A stretch of 15,488 nucleotides of DNA, from positions 1 through 15,488 of the forward strand of contig DYMC01000038.1 in NCBI GenBank assembly GCA_020721745.1, written 5' to 3'. Within the stretch, counting starts at the first letter, position 1. Every line of letters begins with the position of its first letter. The translations under genes were made by a program, and so were the position numbers. Shown here piece by piece: positions 6,697 to 14,455 of this stretch. The DNA comes from Lentisphaera sp. GTDB lineage: Bacteria; Verrucomicrobiota; Lentisphaeria; Victivallales; GWF2-50-93. The notes under the pieces are model-generated. The model ran no database searches. It saw only the letters and a list, made by a program, of their open reading frames with translations, and was not told the origin of the DNA.

Positions 6697-7329
6697 CTAT
6701 CCTTGCGTCTTGGGAATGAAGTCGGTCCTGTTCATGTATTCAATGTGGAACTTTCCCTCCGTGAAGAGAATCTTTGTCACCGAGCAGTTGTCAACGACAG
6801 GCATTGTCACCCCGCAGACCACTTCCACGAGCGCGACTATCGAGGCCCAGTGGGCGACCAGTATAGCCTTTGGAAAGCGCCCTCCCATGCGCGGGTCTTC
6901 GGACACCAGCGTATTCCGCAGAATGGCCAGTCTCACGCGCATCTCCTCGTGCGTCTCGTGCTTCTCCGGCATCCACGCCCCGTCATGGTATCTGCCCACG
7001 ATTCCCGGGATGGACGACGCTATCTCCTTCAGGGATTTGAACTTGGTCTTGTCCGGGAACAACTTGTCGCTGTAGAGCTCGTGCAGAAGCGGCTCGAGGA
7101 CTATGCCTCCCGGCATCTTGTCCGCTATGCTCTGCGCCGTCTGGATGCATCTCATGAACGGGCTGGACATTATCAGCGCGCTGCCATAGCATTCCTTGTG
7201 CAGAAATTCCGCGCAGAACGCCGCCTGGGCGCGGCCGTTGGGCGAGAGCGGGGCGTCGGGATCCGCCGCAAGACCTATGTTCCCGAGAGACTCCCCGTGG
7301 CGGACTATGTAGAAATATTTTCTCTGCAT
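6697..7329 (-). CDS. Histidine phosphatase superfamily protein (phosphoglycerate mutase-like)
   Basis: A 210-residue member of the histidine phosphatase (RHG) superfamily. The N-terminus carries VRHGES with nucleophile H11, flanked by R10. LSPNGRAQA (28-36), SSPFMRCIQTA with R60, the acidic E84 region (LLHELYSD) and the second catalytic histidine H160 in LVAHWASI complete the pocket. This combination is that of small broad-specificity phosphatases, such as SixA, CobC and sugar-phosphate phosphatases. It is shorter than phosphoglycerate mutase (about 230-250), so the substrate is unknown. The ATG at 7329 has AGGA at 7336-7339, six bases upstream. An open frame continues far upstream to 8076 but is antisense to recN and not real. 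The gene is divergent from recN and convergent with the alkaline phosphatase gene; a shared role in phosphate metabolism is possible but not shown. Confidence 0.9.
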   Translation of the reverse strand: MQRKYFYIVRHGESLGNIGLAADPDAPLSPNGRAQAAFCAEFLHKECYGSALIMSSPFMRCIQTAQSIADKMPGGIVLEPLLHELYSDKLFPDKTKFKSLKEIASSIPGIVGRYHDGAWMPEKHETHEEMRVRLAILRNTLVSEDPRMGGRFPKAILVAHWASIVALVEVVCGVTMPVVDNCSVTKILFTEGKFHIEYMNRTDFIPKTQG

Positions 7330-7343
7330 CGGACATCCTGGCT

Positions 7344-7373
7344 TTGAAAAGCACGAATGAATCGGAATATTAT
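7344..7373 (+). promoter_or_regulatory. Possible promoter of recN
   Basis: TTGAAA (7344-7349) and TATTAT (7368-7373) with an 18-base spacer, each 5 of 6 to consensus, about 58 bases before the recN start. I find no LexA-like box (neither CTGT-N8-ACAG nor GAAC-N4-GTTC) in this gap, although recN is SOS-controlled in several phyla. Confidence 0.4.
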
Positions 7374-7397
7374 ATGCCGTCAAAGCGAATTTGAAAA
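7369..7397 (-). promoter_or_regulatory. Likely promoter of the histidine-phosphatase gene
   Basis: On the minus strand, TTTTCA (7397-7392), a 17-base spacer and a perfect TATAAT (7374-7369) lie 40 bases upstream of the start codon. Its -10 box overlaps that of the opposing recN candidate, so the two promoters may compete. Confidence 0.5.
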
Positions 7398-7431
7398 TAG
7401 GCTTTGCCAGACAGGGGGCGTAACGGTCGGG

Positions 7432-9081
7432 ATGATAGAGAATCTTAGAATACGGAATTTTGCGCTGATAGACGATCTCAGGATGGAGCTTTCGCCCGGA
7501 TTCAACGTGATCACGGGGGAGACCGGAGCGGGGAAGACCATCATAATGCAGGCGGTTGGGCTCCTCCTCGGGGAAAGGGCGTCTAAGGATGTCCTCCGCT
7601 CCGGTTCGGAGAGCTGCGAGATATCGGCCGAGATCAAGCTTGGCAAATCCCTGCGCAAAAGTCTTGTCTTCCTGGAAGACCTTGGAATCGAGATTCCAGA
7701 GGACGAGAACATCATCCTGCGCCGCACGATAGGCGCGTCGTCCTCGAGGAATTTCATCAACGACTGTCCGGTCTCCCTCCAGACTCTGAAGACCCTTGGC
7801 GAAATACTGATAGACACCCACGGCCCGCACGAGCACCAGTCCGTGCTGAAGCAGTCGGTCCAGCTCGATCTTCTGGACCGCTACGCCGGGCTCGAAAACC
7901 AGGTCTCGGAATGCCGCAGGCTGTATAGTTCCTGGAAGGATGCGATAGAGGAGAAGGATTCCTTCGAGAAAGACATCCCGGACGCCCGCGAGGAGGACTA
8001 TCTGAAGCACAGTGTGGAGGAGATACGTTCCGCGGCCCCGGTCGAAAAGGAGGACGAGGACATATCGTCCCGCCACAGGCTCATATCCAACTCCCAGGCC
8101 ATTATCGAGAGCGCAGGAGCGGCGGTGAAGATTCTCGCGGAATCGGAGGACAGCATGCTCGAAAAGCTCTTCGAGGTCAACAGGACTTTGCTGTCCCTTG
8201 AAAAATGCGATCCGGACAAGGCGGCATCCTTCATGGCCGAGACGGAAGACATACGGACCAGAATATCATCCCTCTCGGACAGCCTCCGTGACTACGCCGG
8301 ATCGGTGGAGATGGACGAGAAGGAGTTTCTGCGCATAGAGGAACGGATCAGGATTCTCTCCACGCTGAAGCGCAAATACGGTCCGGAGATAAAGGACGTG
8401 CTCAAGGCCGCGGAGGATGCCGAGGCGAAGCTGGAGAAAATACGCAATACCGCCGAAATCAGGGAAAAAATGGATGCGAAAATCGCAGAGGCGAAGGCGG
8501 GGTTGGACAAGGCGGCATCGGCCCTGGGCCGCAGGAGAAAGGCGGCATCCGCGAAATTCGCAAAGGAGGTCGAAGGCGAACTGAGGAAGCTGGGGTTTGC
8601 AAAATCAGCCTTCTCGGTGGAATTCTCCACGGCCGATCCCGGCCCCGACGGCTCCGACAGGATAGAGTTCATGTTCTCGGCCAACCCGGGGGAGCCCCCG
8701 AAAGCCCTCAGGAACGTCGCGAGCAGTGGAGAGATTTCGAGGGTCATGCTCGCGCTCAAGACCGTCCTGGCGGCGGCGGACTCCGTCCCCATACTGATAT
8801 TCGACGAGATAGACTCCAACATAGGCGGGACCACCGCCTCGGTTGTCGGGAGGGAGCTTGCGAAACTCGCGAAGACGCATCAGCTTCTCTGCATTTCCCA
8901 TCTCCCGCAGGTTGCATCGGAGGCCGACACCCATTTTGTAGTTGAGAAGAGCAGCAGGGCTGGCCGGACATTCACCAGCATATGCAGGATAGGGGGGAAG
9001 GACAGGATAGCGGAAATCGCAAGGATGCTGGGCGGGACCGACGCCGCCCTCAGACATGCGATGGAAATGCTCTCCGTATAA
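7432..9081 (+). CDS. recN: DNA repair protein RecN (SMC-like ATPase)
   Basis: RecN is an SMC-related ATPase that acts early in double-strand-break repair, holding DNA together for RecA. The 549 residues (E. coli 553) start MIENLRIRNFALIDDL. Walker A is GETGAGKT (29-36). A long charged helical region, presumed coiled coil, fills the middle. The ABC signature is SSGEISRVMLALK (about 431-443). Walker B is ILIFDEIDSNIGG (about 454-466), and the H-loop lies in CISHLPQVASEADTHF (H490). The ATG at 7432 is chosen because the family begins there. A longer frame from 7357 adds 25 unrelated residues. No strong SD is near (only AGGGGG, 13 bases away). The stop at 9079-9081 directly abuts the end of the opposing gene. 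Confidence 0.95.
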   Translation: MIENLRIRNFALIDDLRMELSPGFNVITGETGAGKTIIMQAVGLLLGERASKDVLRSGSESCEISAEIKLGKSLRKSLVFLEDLGIEIPEDENIILRRTIGASSSRNFINDCPVSLQTLKTLGEILIDTHGPHEHQSVLKQSVQLDLLDRYAGLENQVSECRRLYSSWKDAIEEKDSFEKDIPDAREEDYLKHSVEEIRSAAPVEKEDEDISSRHRLISNSQAIIESAGAAVKILAESEDSMLEKLFEVNRTLLSLEKCDPDKAASFMAETEDIRTRISSLSDSLRDYAGSVEMDEKEFLRIEERIRILSTLKRKYGPEIKDVLKAAEDAEAKLEKIRNTAEIREKMDAKIAEAKAGLDKAASALGRRRKAASAKFAKEVEGELRKLGFAKSAFSVEFSTADPGPDGSDRIEFMFSANPGEPPKALRNVASSGEISRVMLALKTVLAAADSVPILIFDEIDSNIGGTTASVVGRELAKLAKTHQLLCISHLPQVASEADTHFVVEKSSRAGRTFTSICRIGGKDRIAEIARMLGGTDAALRHAMEMLSV

Positions 9082-10758
9082 TCATTTCCCGATGATTTTC
9101 TCCACGGCATCGTCGAAAATTTCCTTGATTTTTCCCTTTTGTTCCCCTTCCACGCCGTCATTTCCGGGTTTTTCGCAGACTGGCTCCGGCTCCGCCCAGG
9201 TGATCAGCTCGTCGGAGATGAGGACGGCGCCGTATTCGACTGCATCCTTCCATTTCTTCTCCATGCCGAGACTGCGGACGCTTTCCTCCTTGATGTCTAT
9301 CTTCCCGAAGGAGGCCGACTGCAGTCCCGGGATTGCCGCGGCGGAATTTCCGACCGGGAAGCTGATGTAGTCGCCCTTCATCATGTCGGTGAACCTCACG
9401 CAGACGAGCAATGTGGCGTTGTGGAGAGTCTTCTCGTCGTTGTTTTTCAGGGTCACGGCCGGGCTGCCGGACATCCACGACTGCTCGATGGCGATGTTGT
9501 ATCTCTCGCTCACGAGTATCTCGCGCATGTCCGTGCCGAGGAAGTCGCGGCAGAAGAGGAAGTCGTTCAGGACCTTGTCCCACTGCCCCTGCAGTCTCCT
9601 CCTGAAGAAATGTTCGAATATCTTCTGTTTCGCCTTCTCCCTCTCTCCTTTCGCCAGGAGGAGCCGGGCTTTCTGGAAGTCCGGGCTGAAATATCCCGCG
9701 CCGGACATGATTCCGCGATAGCATCCGATTATGACCCTTCCCTCCTTCGAGCGGTTCAGGAAAGCTCTCTTTCTGTAGAGGTCCAGCCTGTTCTCTATCT
9801 TCTCCCCCTGCCGGGGATAATACGCCGCGGCCTGGTCGAAATCGAGGACGGCCCCCTCGATGTCGCCGTCCTTGAATCGCTTCACTCCGCGCAGAAGGTA
9901 TGCCGGGGCGGACTGCCCGTTGCTGGACTCCAGCATTTCCTCCATGGTGGATGCCGCCTCGGCCTGGCCGAGCTCCGCCCCGCCCTCGAGAAGCGATACG
10001 CAGAGGAGGATGGATGATTCCTCGTCGTGCCTGAAGACTTCCCGGGCCGAGCGAGCCGATTTCGACATCTCCGCCCAGTCGCGCTCGTAGAAGGCCAGAT
10101 AGGCCCTGTCCCTCGCCGCGCAAAGCCTGTCCCATTCGGAGTAGTATTTTGCGGAGACTGCGGAATACTCGAAGAGGACGGCGAGTATCTCGGATGAATT
10201 CTCGTCGAGGCGCCTCTTCATGTCGCGTTTCAGGTTTGCCTCCTCGATTCTCTTTTGCCAAATTCTCTTTGCCTGTTCGCGGTCCGCATCGAGGACGGGC
10301 ACGAGCGAGCCGCCGGTGATGGAAAGCAGATCGAGCATCGCCCCCGAAGTGGTCTTGTAGAGGGACTCCATCTCGGCGATCCGATCCCTTGCCTCCACGA
10401 GATTCTTGTAGGCGTTGAAGAATTTCGCCCTCAGGAGGCGGACATCGTGGGCGACATGTTCGGACTGGCTGGACACGATGAATTCGGTCATGTCCTCGAA
10501 ACTCGATGACTCCTTCAGCGCCTTCTCGATGGAATAGAGCGCCATCACGGTCTGCTCTATGTCGTATTTGTCCCGGACGGCTTTATCTCCTGGCTTCTCC
10601 ATCTCGTCGAGCTTTTCCTCGGCATCCTTGATGAATTCTGGTTTGCCGCCGCCGCCGTCCTTGAGAAGAATCATTGTCAGCAGGACGGCAAGGAGAACGA
10701 CGATGGAGCAGACAAGCACTACCACGCAGCCTTTCGATGATTTTCTTCCTAGTTCCAT
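9082..10758 (-). CDS. Membrane-anchored protein of unknown function with TPR-like helices
   Basis: I do not recognise a named family. The 558 residues start with a short basic segment and one transmembrane helix (about 11-32, CVVVLVCSIVVLLAVLLTMI). This suggests an N-in anchor with the bulk in the periplasm. Residues 40-250 are charged and helical, with a likely coiled coil at 110-135 and 160-185. A TPR-like pair is visible at about 283-317 (APAYLLRGVKRFKDGDIEGAVLDFDQAAAYYP), with further helices to about 400. The last 120 residues (from about 434, AVTLKNNDEKTLHNATLLVCVRF) look like a beta-rich domain. The ATG at 10758 has GAGG at 10765-10768, 6 bases away. Two upstream ATGs in frame lack a usable SD. 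It lies just past the terminator of the cell-wall operon, so it is probably a separate unit. A structural or secretion role is only a guess. Confidence 0.8.
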   Translation of the reverse strand: MELGRKSSKGCVVVLVCSIVVLLAVLLTMILLKDGGGGKPEFIKDAEEKLDEMEKPGDKAVRDKYDIEQTVMALYSIEKALKESSSFEDMTEFIVSSQSEHVAHDVRLLRAKFFNAYKNLVEARDRIAEMESLYKTTSGAMLDLLSITGGSLVPVLDADREQAKRIWQKRIEEANLKRDMKRRLDENSSEILAVLFEYSAVSAKYYSEWDRLCAARDRAYLAFYERDWAEMSKSARSAREVFRHDEESSILLCVSLLEGGAELGQAEAASTMEEMLESSNGQSAPAYLLRGVKRFKDGDIEGAVLDFDQAAAYYPRQGEKIENRLDLYRKRAFLNRSKEGRVIIGCYRGIMSGAGYFSPDFQKARLLLAKGEREKAKQKIFEHFFRRRLQGQWDKVLNDFLFCRDFLGTDMREILVSERYNIAIEQSWMSGSPAVTLKNNDEKTLHNATLLVCVRFTDMMKGDYISFPVGNSAAAIPGLQSASFGKIDIKEESVRSLGMEKKWKDAVEYGAVLISDELITWAEPEPVCEKPGNDGVEGEQKGKIKEIFDDAVEKIIGK

Positions 10759-10821
10759 GAACATCCTCAACGCGGTTGCCCCGTTCGCCAGTTGCCCTAG
10801 ACATTGCAATTGGCGATTCAG

Positions 10822-10848
10822 AAAAAAAGGCGCCTTCACGGCGCCTTT
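10822..10848 (-). terminator. Rho-independent terminator after the LysM lipoprotein gene
   Basis: Read on the minus strand: stem AAAGGCGCC (10848-10840), a 5-base loop, stem GGCGCCTTT (10834-10826), and a run of seven T (10828-10822). The nine-base stem and T-run are textbook. It lies 26 bases past the LysM stop, closing the mraY-murD-LysM operon. Confidence 0.92.
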
Positions 10849-10874
10849 GGATGCTTCGTTTATCTATTCCGTTC

Positions 10875-11885
10875 TTAAAACACGACCGGTATTACGACCT
10901 GTGTTCCGGATTTTGGTTCTCCGACGGCGCTGGCCGATGGATTGGCCTTCTTGAGATCCTCCGTCTTGACCCCGTAGAACTTGGCTATCTCCGACCAAGT
11001 TTCCCCCTCAGAGACATCATGCATGGTGCCTTTGATGTCGTCCATGAGCGGGGCGGTGGACGGGGCGGGAGACGGCGTCATGGCGCCAGGATTGTCCTGA
11101 ATGGACTTGCGGTCTTCCTCGGTGATGACATCGTCAAGTCCTCCAATGCCCGTGTCCATCGTGTCAACCTCGATGTCGGGTTCTGCCGGCGGAGCGGCCT
11201 TGTCCTCGACAGGGGTGCCGGAGACAAGCGGTTTCGAGACCGCTTCCCCAACTGCGGGGCCCGAGCCTGAAATCCTCAACTTCTGTCCAACCTGCAGAGG
11301 TGCCTTGGAGTCCATGCCATTGGCGGCCGCGACCTTGTCCACGGAGGTATTGAACTTTTTGGCTATCTTCCAAAGGGAATCCCCGCTCTTCACCGTGTAT
11401 ATCCCGTCTGCGGGAATTTTTTCCGTGCCTGCGGACTTGGTTCCGCCCTTGCCACCGGCTGCGGCCACTTTTTTGATCGGAGGCAGCTTGTTTTCCGGAA
11501 TCAGCGCTCCGCCCGGAGGAATCCTGACGATGTCTCCAACTTTCAGTATTTTCTTCAGATCCATGTTGTTGAAGGCGGCAAGCTCCTGCATGCTGACTCC
11601 ATGGATGCGGGCGATCTTCCATAGGGAATCGCCTTTCTTGACGGTGTAGGAGAGAGCTTCGATCTTCGGCTCGACGAAGGGGGGCACGTCTGGAATCGGC
11701 GCTATGTTGCTGTCAATCGGCGGAAGAGCCGCGAGGCCGCCGGACGATATCTGGTCAGACGGAGCCGGGATGAATGGCCTGTCCGTCAACACCTTGTCGC
11801 TGCTGCATCCTGCAAGCACGGCCATGGAGACAGTGCCTGCAACCACGATAGCCCTTCCCAAAACAGATTTCGACAACGCCTTCAC
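10875..11885 (-). CDS. LysM-domain lipoprotein with three LysM repeats
   Basis: A 336-residue predicted lipoprotein. The N-terminus has a basic start, a hydrophobic stretch (about 8-24) and lipobox LAGC with C27, followed by SSD. LysM repeats, which bind peptidoglycan GlcNAc, are at about 80-123 (YTVKKGDSLWKIARIHGV), 163-206 (YTVKSGDSLWKIAKKFNT) and 288-333 (HDVSEGETWSEIAKFYGV). They are separated by Pro/Ala/Lys-rich linkers, including an acidic one at 235-260. No peptidase or amidase domain is present, unlike NlpD proteins with an M23 domain. The GTG at 11885 has GGAGG at 11894-11898, 8 bases upstream, and overlaps the murD stop as GTGA. The long open frame further upstream is inside murD in another frame. 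Position right after murD recalls nlpD in chlamydial cell-wall clusters. A role in organising the wall or division is inferred. Confidence 0.9.
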   Translation of the reverse strand: MKALSKSVLGRAIVVAGTVSMAVLAGCSSDKVLTDRPFIPAPSDQISSGGLAALPPIDSNIAPIPDVPPFVEPKIEALSYTVKKGDSLWKIARIHGVSMQELAAFNNMDLKKILKVGDIVRIPPGGALIPENKLPPIKKVAAAGGKGGTKSAGTEKIPADGIYTVKSGDSLWKIAKKFNTSVDKVAAANGMDSKAPLQVGQKLRISGSGPAVGEAVSKPLVSGTPVEDKAAPPAEPDIEVDTMDTGIGGLDDVITEEDRKSIQDNPGAMTPSPAPSTAPLMDDIKGTMHDVSEGETWSEIAKFYGVKTEDLKKANPSASAVGEPKSGTQVVIPVVF

Positions 11886-13231
11886 TTTGAAAACCTCCGG
11901 TTGATTATTTCTACGAATTTCTCTCCGCGCTCCTGATAATTCCTGAACTCGTCCATGCTGGCGCACGCCGGGGACATGAGCACCACGTCTCCCCGCTCCG
12001 CCTCTTCGCAGGCGGAAAGAACAGCATCTGTGAAATTCCTTAATAGAGCACAAGCAATCCGCTTTTTCAATAGGTTGAACAATTTTTCTTTGCACTGGCC
12101 TGTTATGTAGGCTTTTTTGATATGCCGCCGTCTCGTCAAGATCGGAGAGAAATCCATGTCCTTGTCTAGCCCCCCGAGTATGAGCCTCACGTTTCCCTCG
12201 CCGCCAAAAAGGTCGAGCGCGGCCAGCACCGAATCCGGATTCGTAGCCTTGGAGTCGTTCACGTATTTGATTCCATCCCTTTCGAGGACGAGTTCGAGCC
12301 TGTGTCTGCCGAGCCTGAACGAGGAGATGGCATCCGTGATTTTCGACTCCATAGTGCGGAATTTTGCTCCGAGGAACAATTTCACCAGCAGCAGCGCCGC
12401 CGAGATGTTCTCTGCGTTGTGTCTGCCGGGAAGCCCCTCCGGAATCGGGGCGCGGAACGCCCGCCCGGTCCGTTTCAAATGTATGGCGGCATCCTCCGGG
12501 AATGCATCGGCTCCCGGCAGCCTTCTGTTTGAAAATACGAAAGGCTTCCCCCCTCCGCAATGCCTTCGATAGGGGTCCAGGAGAGAGGCGTTTATCACCG
12601 ATCGCCGCGGCCCGATGTTTTTGAAAAGACTGAATTTCACCTCCTCGTATTCATCGAATCCGGAATACCTGTCCATGTGGTCGGGGCTTATGTTGAGGAG
12701 AGCGGCGGCGGATGGCCTGAAACCGGGGCTTCTCTCGAGCTGGAACGAGCTCACCTCGACGACGTGGACATCGTATGAGGACTCCCTGATGACCGCCTCG
12801 GACAGCGGGAATCCGGTGTTGCCGGCCGCGGACGCGCGGATTCCGAGGCTGTTCAGAATGTGTGCGCAAAGCTCCGTCGTGGTGGTCTTGCCGTTGGTCC
12901 CGCCTACGGCCAGAATCGGCTTTTCCGCGAAGCTCGCGCCAAACTGGAGTTCAGAAACGACTGGAATCTTCAGTTCCTCTGCGAATTTCGCAAGCCGCGA
13001 ATTTCGCGGGATTCCCGGACTTGTCACTATCAAATCGGCCTTGGCTCTCCCCGGGAAATCCCCGCCGAGGAAAAAACGCGAGGTTGATCCCTCCATTCCG
13101 GAGGCGAACTCGACGAGGTCGGGCGTTTTCTTCTCGTCAATGGCGACAAGCTGGATTTCCTTGGAAATGGCGAGTTCGCAGGCGGCCTTGCCGCTCTTTC
13201 CCAGACCGAGTATTAAAATCGCCTTCCTCAT
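11882..13231 (-). CDS. murD: UDP-N-acetylmuramoyl-L-alanine--D-glutamate ligase MurD
   Basis: The cytoplasmic ligase that adds D-glutamate to UDP-MurNAc-L-Ala with ATP. It has 449 residues (E. coli 438). Motifs: N-terminal Rossmann GLGKSGKA (9-16), TSPGIP (70-75), ATP loop GTNGKTTTTE (111-120), NTGFPL (138-143), EVSSFQLE (159-166), NISPDHMDRY (180-189), the likely carbamylated lysine K199 in YEEVKF, GRHNAENISAA (269-279), NDSKATNPDS (325-334), GGLDKD (353-358) and SPACASMDEFRNYQERG (420-436). The ATG at 13231 overlaps the mraY stop as ATGA, and the stop overlaps the LysM start as GTGA, so all three genes are translationally coupled. The frame is open upstream to 14026, but that is the shadow of mraY. 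Confidence 0.97.
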   Translation of the reverse strand: MRKAILILGLGKSGKAACELAISKEIQLVAIDEKKTPDLVEFASGMEGSTSRFFLGGDFPGRAKADLIVTSPGIPRNSRLAKFAEELKIPVVSELQFGASFAEKPILAVGGTNGKTTTTELCAHILNSLGIRASAAGNTGFPLSEAVIRESSYDVHVVEVSSFQLERSPGFRPSAAALLNISPDHMDRYSGFDEYEEVKFSLFKNIGPRRSVINASLLDPYRRHCGGGKPFVFSNRRLPGADAFPEDAAIHLKRTGRAFRAPIPEGLPGRHNAENISAALLLVKLFLGAKFRTMESKITDAISSFRLGRHRLELVLERDGIKYVNDSKATNPDSVLAALDLFGGEGNVRLILGGLDKDMDFSPILTRRRHIKKAYITGQCKEKLFNLLKKRIACALLRNFTDAVLSACEEAERGDVVLMSPACASMDEFRNYQERGEKFVEIINRRFSK

Positions 13232-14328
13232 CTTATCTTCAGCGCGGCCATGCCCAGTATTGCGAATATCCCTGCGAGTATCCAGAATCGGACGACTATC
13301 TGAGTCTCGGTCCAGCCTTTCCTTTCGAAATGATGGTGGAGCGGAGAGCAGAGGAATACCCTCCTGCCGGTCAGCTTGAAGGACGCAACCTGGATTATCA
13401 CCGAAAGAGCTTCGATTACGAAGACCCCCCCTATCACGACCAGATTCAATTCCTGTCGGACCAGGACGGCTATCAGCCCTATCGAACCGCCGAGCGCGAG
13501 GCTGCCGGTGTCGCCCATGAACATGGACGCCGGATGGCAGTTGAACCATAGGAAGCCTATGCACGCGCCGCATATCGCCATGGCGAAGACCACCACCTCC
13601 GAGGAGCCGGAGATAAATGGGATGTTCAGATACCCGGCGAAAATCCTGTGTCCGCACATGTAGGCGAAGACCGCATAGGCGAGGGAGCAGAATATTGAAC
13701 AGCCTGCGGCGAGGCCATCCTTGCCGTCGGTGAGGTTCACCGCGTTCGAGCTGGAGACTACGACAAGGGCGCCGAGGGAGATGGCGAGCAGCAGAGGGAG
13801 GCCGGTCAGCACGGGGTTCTTGAGGAAGGGCAGATATATCTCCCTGAGGAGGCCGCCGGTGGCGGGCATGAGGTCGAGGAGATAGACGGCAAGCACCGCT
13901 ACCGCTATCTGCAGGAGGAGCTTCAACCTGCCCGGTATGCCGTCCCTGCGCTTCAGCGCGACCTTGGCGTAGTCGTCGGCGAATCCGACAGCGCCAAGAA
14001 GGAGAAGCACCCCGGAGAAGATCCACACCATTTCATTCGTGGACGAAGCCCATAGTATCGTCGAGAGGAATATCGTCAGGACGATGAGGACTCCGCCCAT
14101 GCTCGGAACCTTGTCCTTGCGCGAATCCAGATATTCCTCCGGGACAAGCCCCTTCAGTCTGGACGGGGCGACAGTCTGCAGCCTCCTGAGGGCTCTGATC
14201 GTGTAGGGTCCGAACAGCATCGAGAGGATGATGGCCGTGAAGAAGGCGCCGCCGGCGCGGAACGTCACATATTGGAAGAGGCGCAAAGGCCCGAAATAAA
14301 CATCGAAGTCGGATATGTATTGGAGCAT
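13228..14328 (-). CDS. mraY: Phospho-N-acetylmuramoyl-pentapeptide transferase MraY
   Basis: The integral membrane enzyme that makes lipid I from UDP-MurNAc-pentapeptide and undecaprenyl phosphate. From the chosen ATG the product is 366 residues (E. coli 360) with about ten hydrophobic segments. It has the catalytic aspartate pair DDYAKV (118-119), NAVNLTDGKDGLA (195-207), MGDTGS with D273 (271-276) and HHHFE (331-335). I chose ATG 14328 because MLQYISDFDVYF...YVTFRA aligns with the usual MraY N-terminus. A GTG at 14367 in the same frame would add 13 hydrophilic residues. Neither start has a strong SD. In most bacteria murF precedes mraY in an operon; here a palindrome and a transposase remnant lie upstream instead. 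Confidence 0.96.
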   Translation of the reverse strand: MLQYISDFDVYFGPLRLFQYVTFRAGGAFFTAIILSMLFGPYTIRALRRLQTVAPSRLKGLVPEEYLDSRKDKVPSMGGVLIVLTIFLSTILWASSTNEMVWIFSGVLLLLGAVGFADDYAKVALKRRDGIPGRLKLLLQIAVAVLAVYLLDLMPATGGLLREIYLPFLKNPVLTGLPLLLAISLGALVVVSSSNAVNLTDGKDGLAAGCSIFCSLAYAVFAYMCGHRIFAGYLNIPFISGSSEVVVFAMAICGACIGFLWFNCHPASMFMGDTGSLALGGSIGLIAVLVRQELNLVVIGGVFVIEALSVIIQVASFKLTGRRVFLCSPLHHHFERKGWTETQIVVRFWILAGIFAILGMAALKIR

Positions 14329-14399
14329 TCTCTGCCAGTCTTTTTTTTCGGCAAGATAACTACCCACGGCGATTTTTCAAGCCCGGACAAATGATTTCG

Positions 14400-14428
14400 G
14401 CCCGGATTCCGCCCGGCGGAATCCGGGC
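14400..14428. repeat. 29-base perfect palindrome upstream of mraY
   Basis: GCCCGGATTCCGCC (14400-14413), one central C, and its exact complement (14415-14428). In RNA this gives a GC-rich stem of about 12-13 pairs. No T-run follows in either direction, so it is not a canonical intrinsic terminator. It sits 28 bases beyond the transposase stop and about 70 bases before the mraY start, so it could block read-through, or be part of the insertion-element end. Confidence 0.7.
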
Positions 14429-14455
14429 GCTGGAGATTGGACAATATTTATGACA

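Noticed and set aside
7330..8076. Upstream extension of the histidine-phosphatase frame to 459 residues
   Set aside because: The extension is antisense to the RecN Walker A region. VRHGES at residues 9-14 of the short form marks the normal N-terminus, and an SD precedes it.
13232..14026. Upstream extension of the murD frame to 714 residues
   Set aside because: It overlaps mraY in another frame and is arginine-rich. The Rossmann start MRKAILILGLGKSG with ATGA coupling is the real one.
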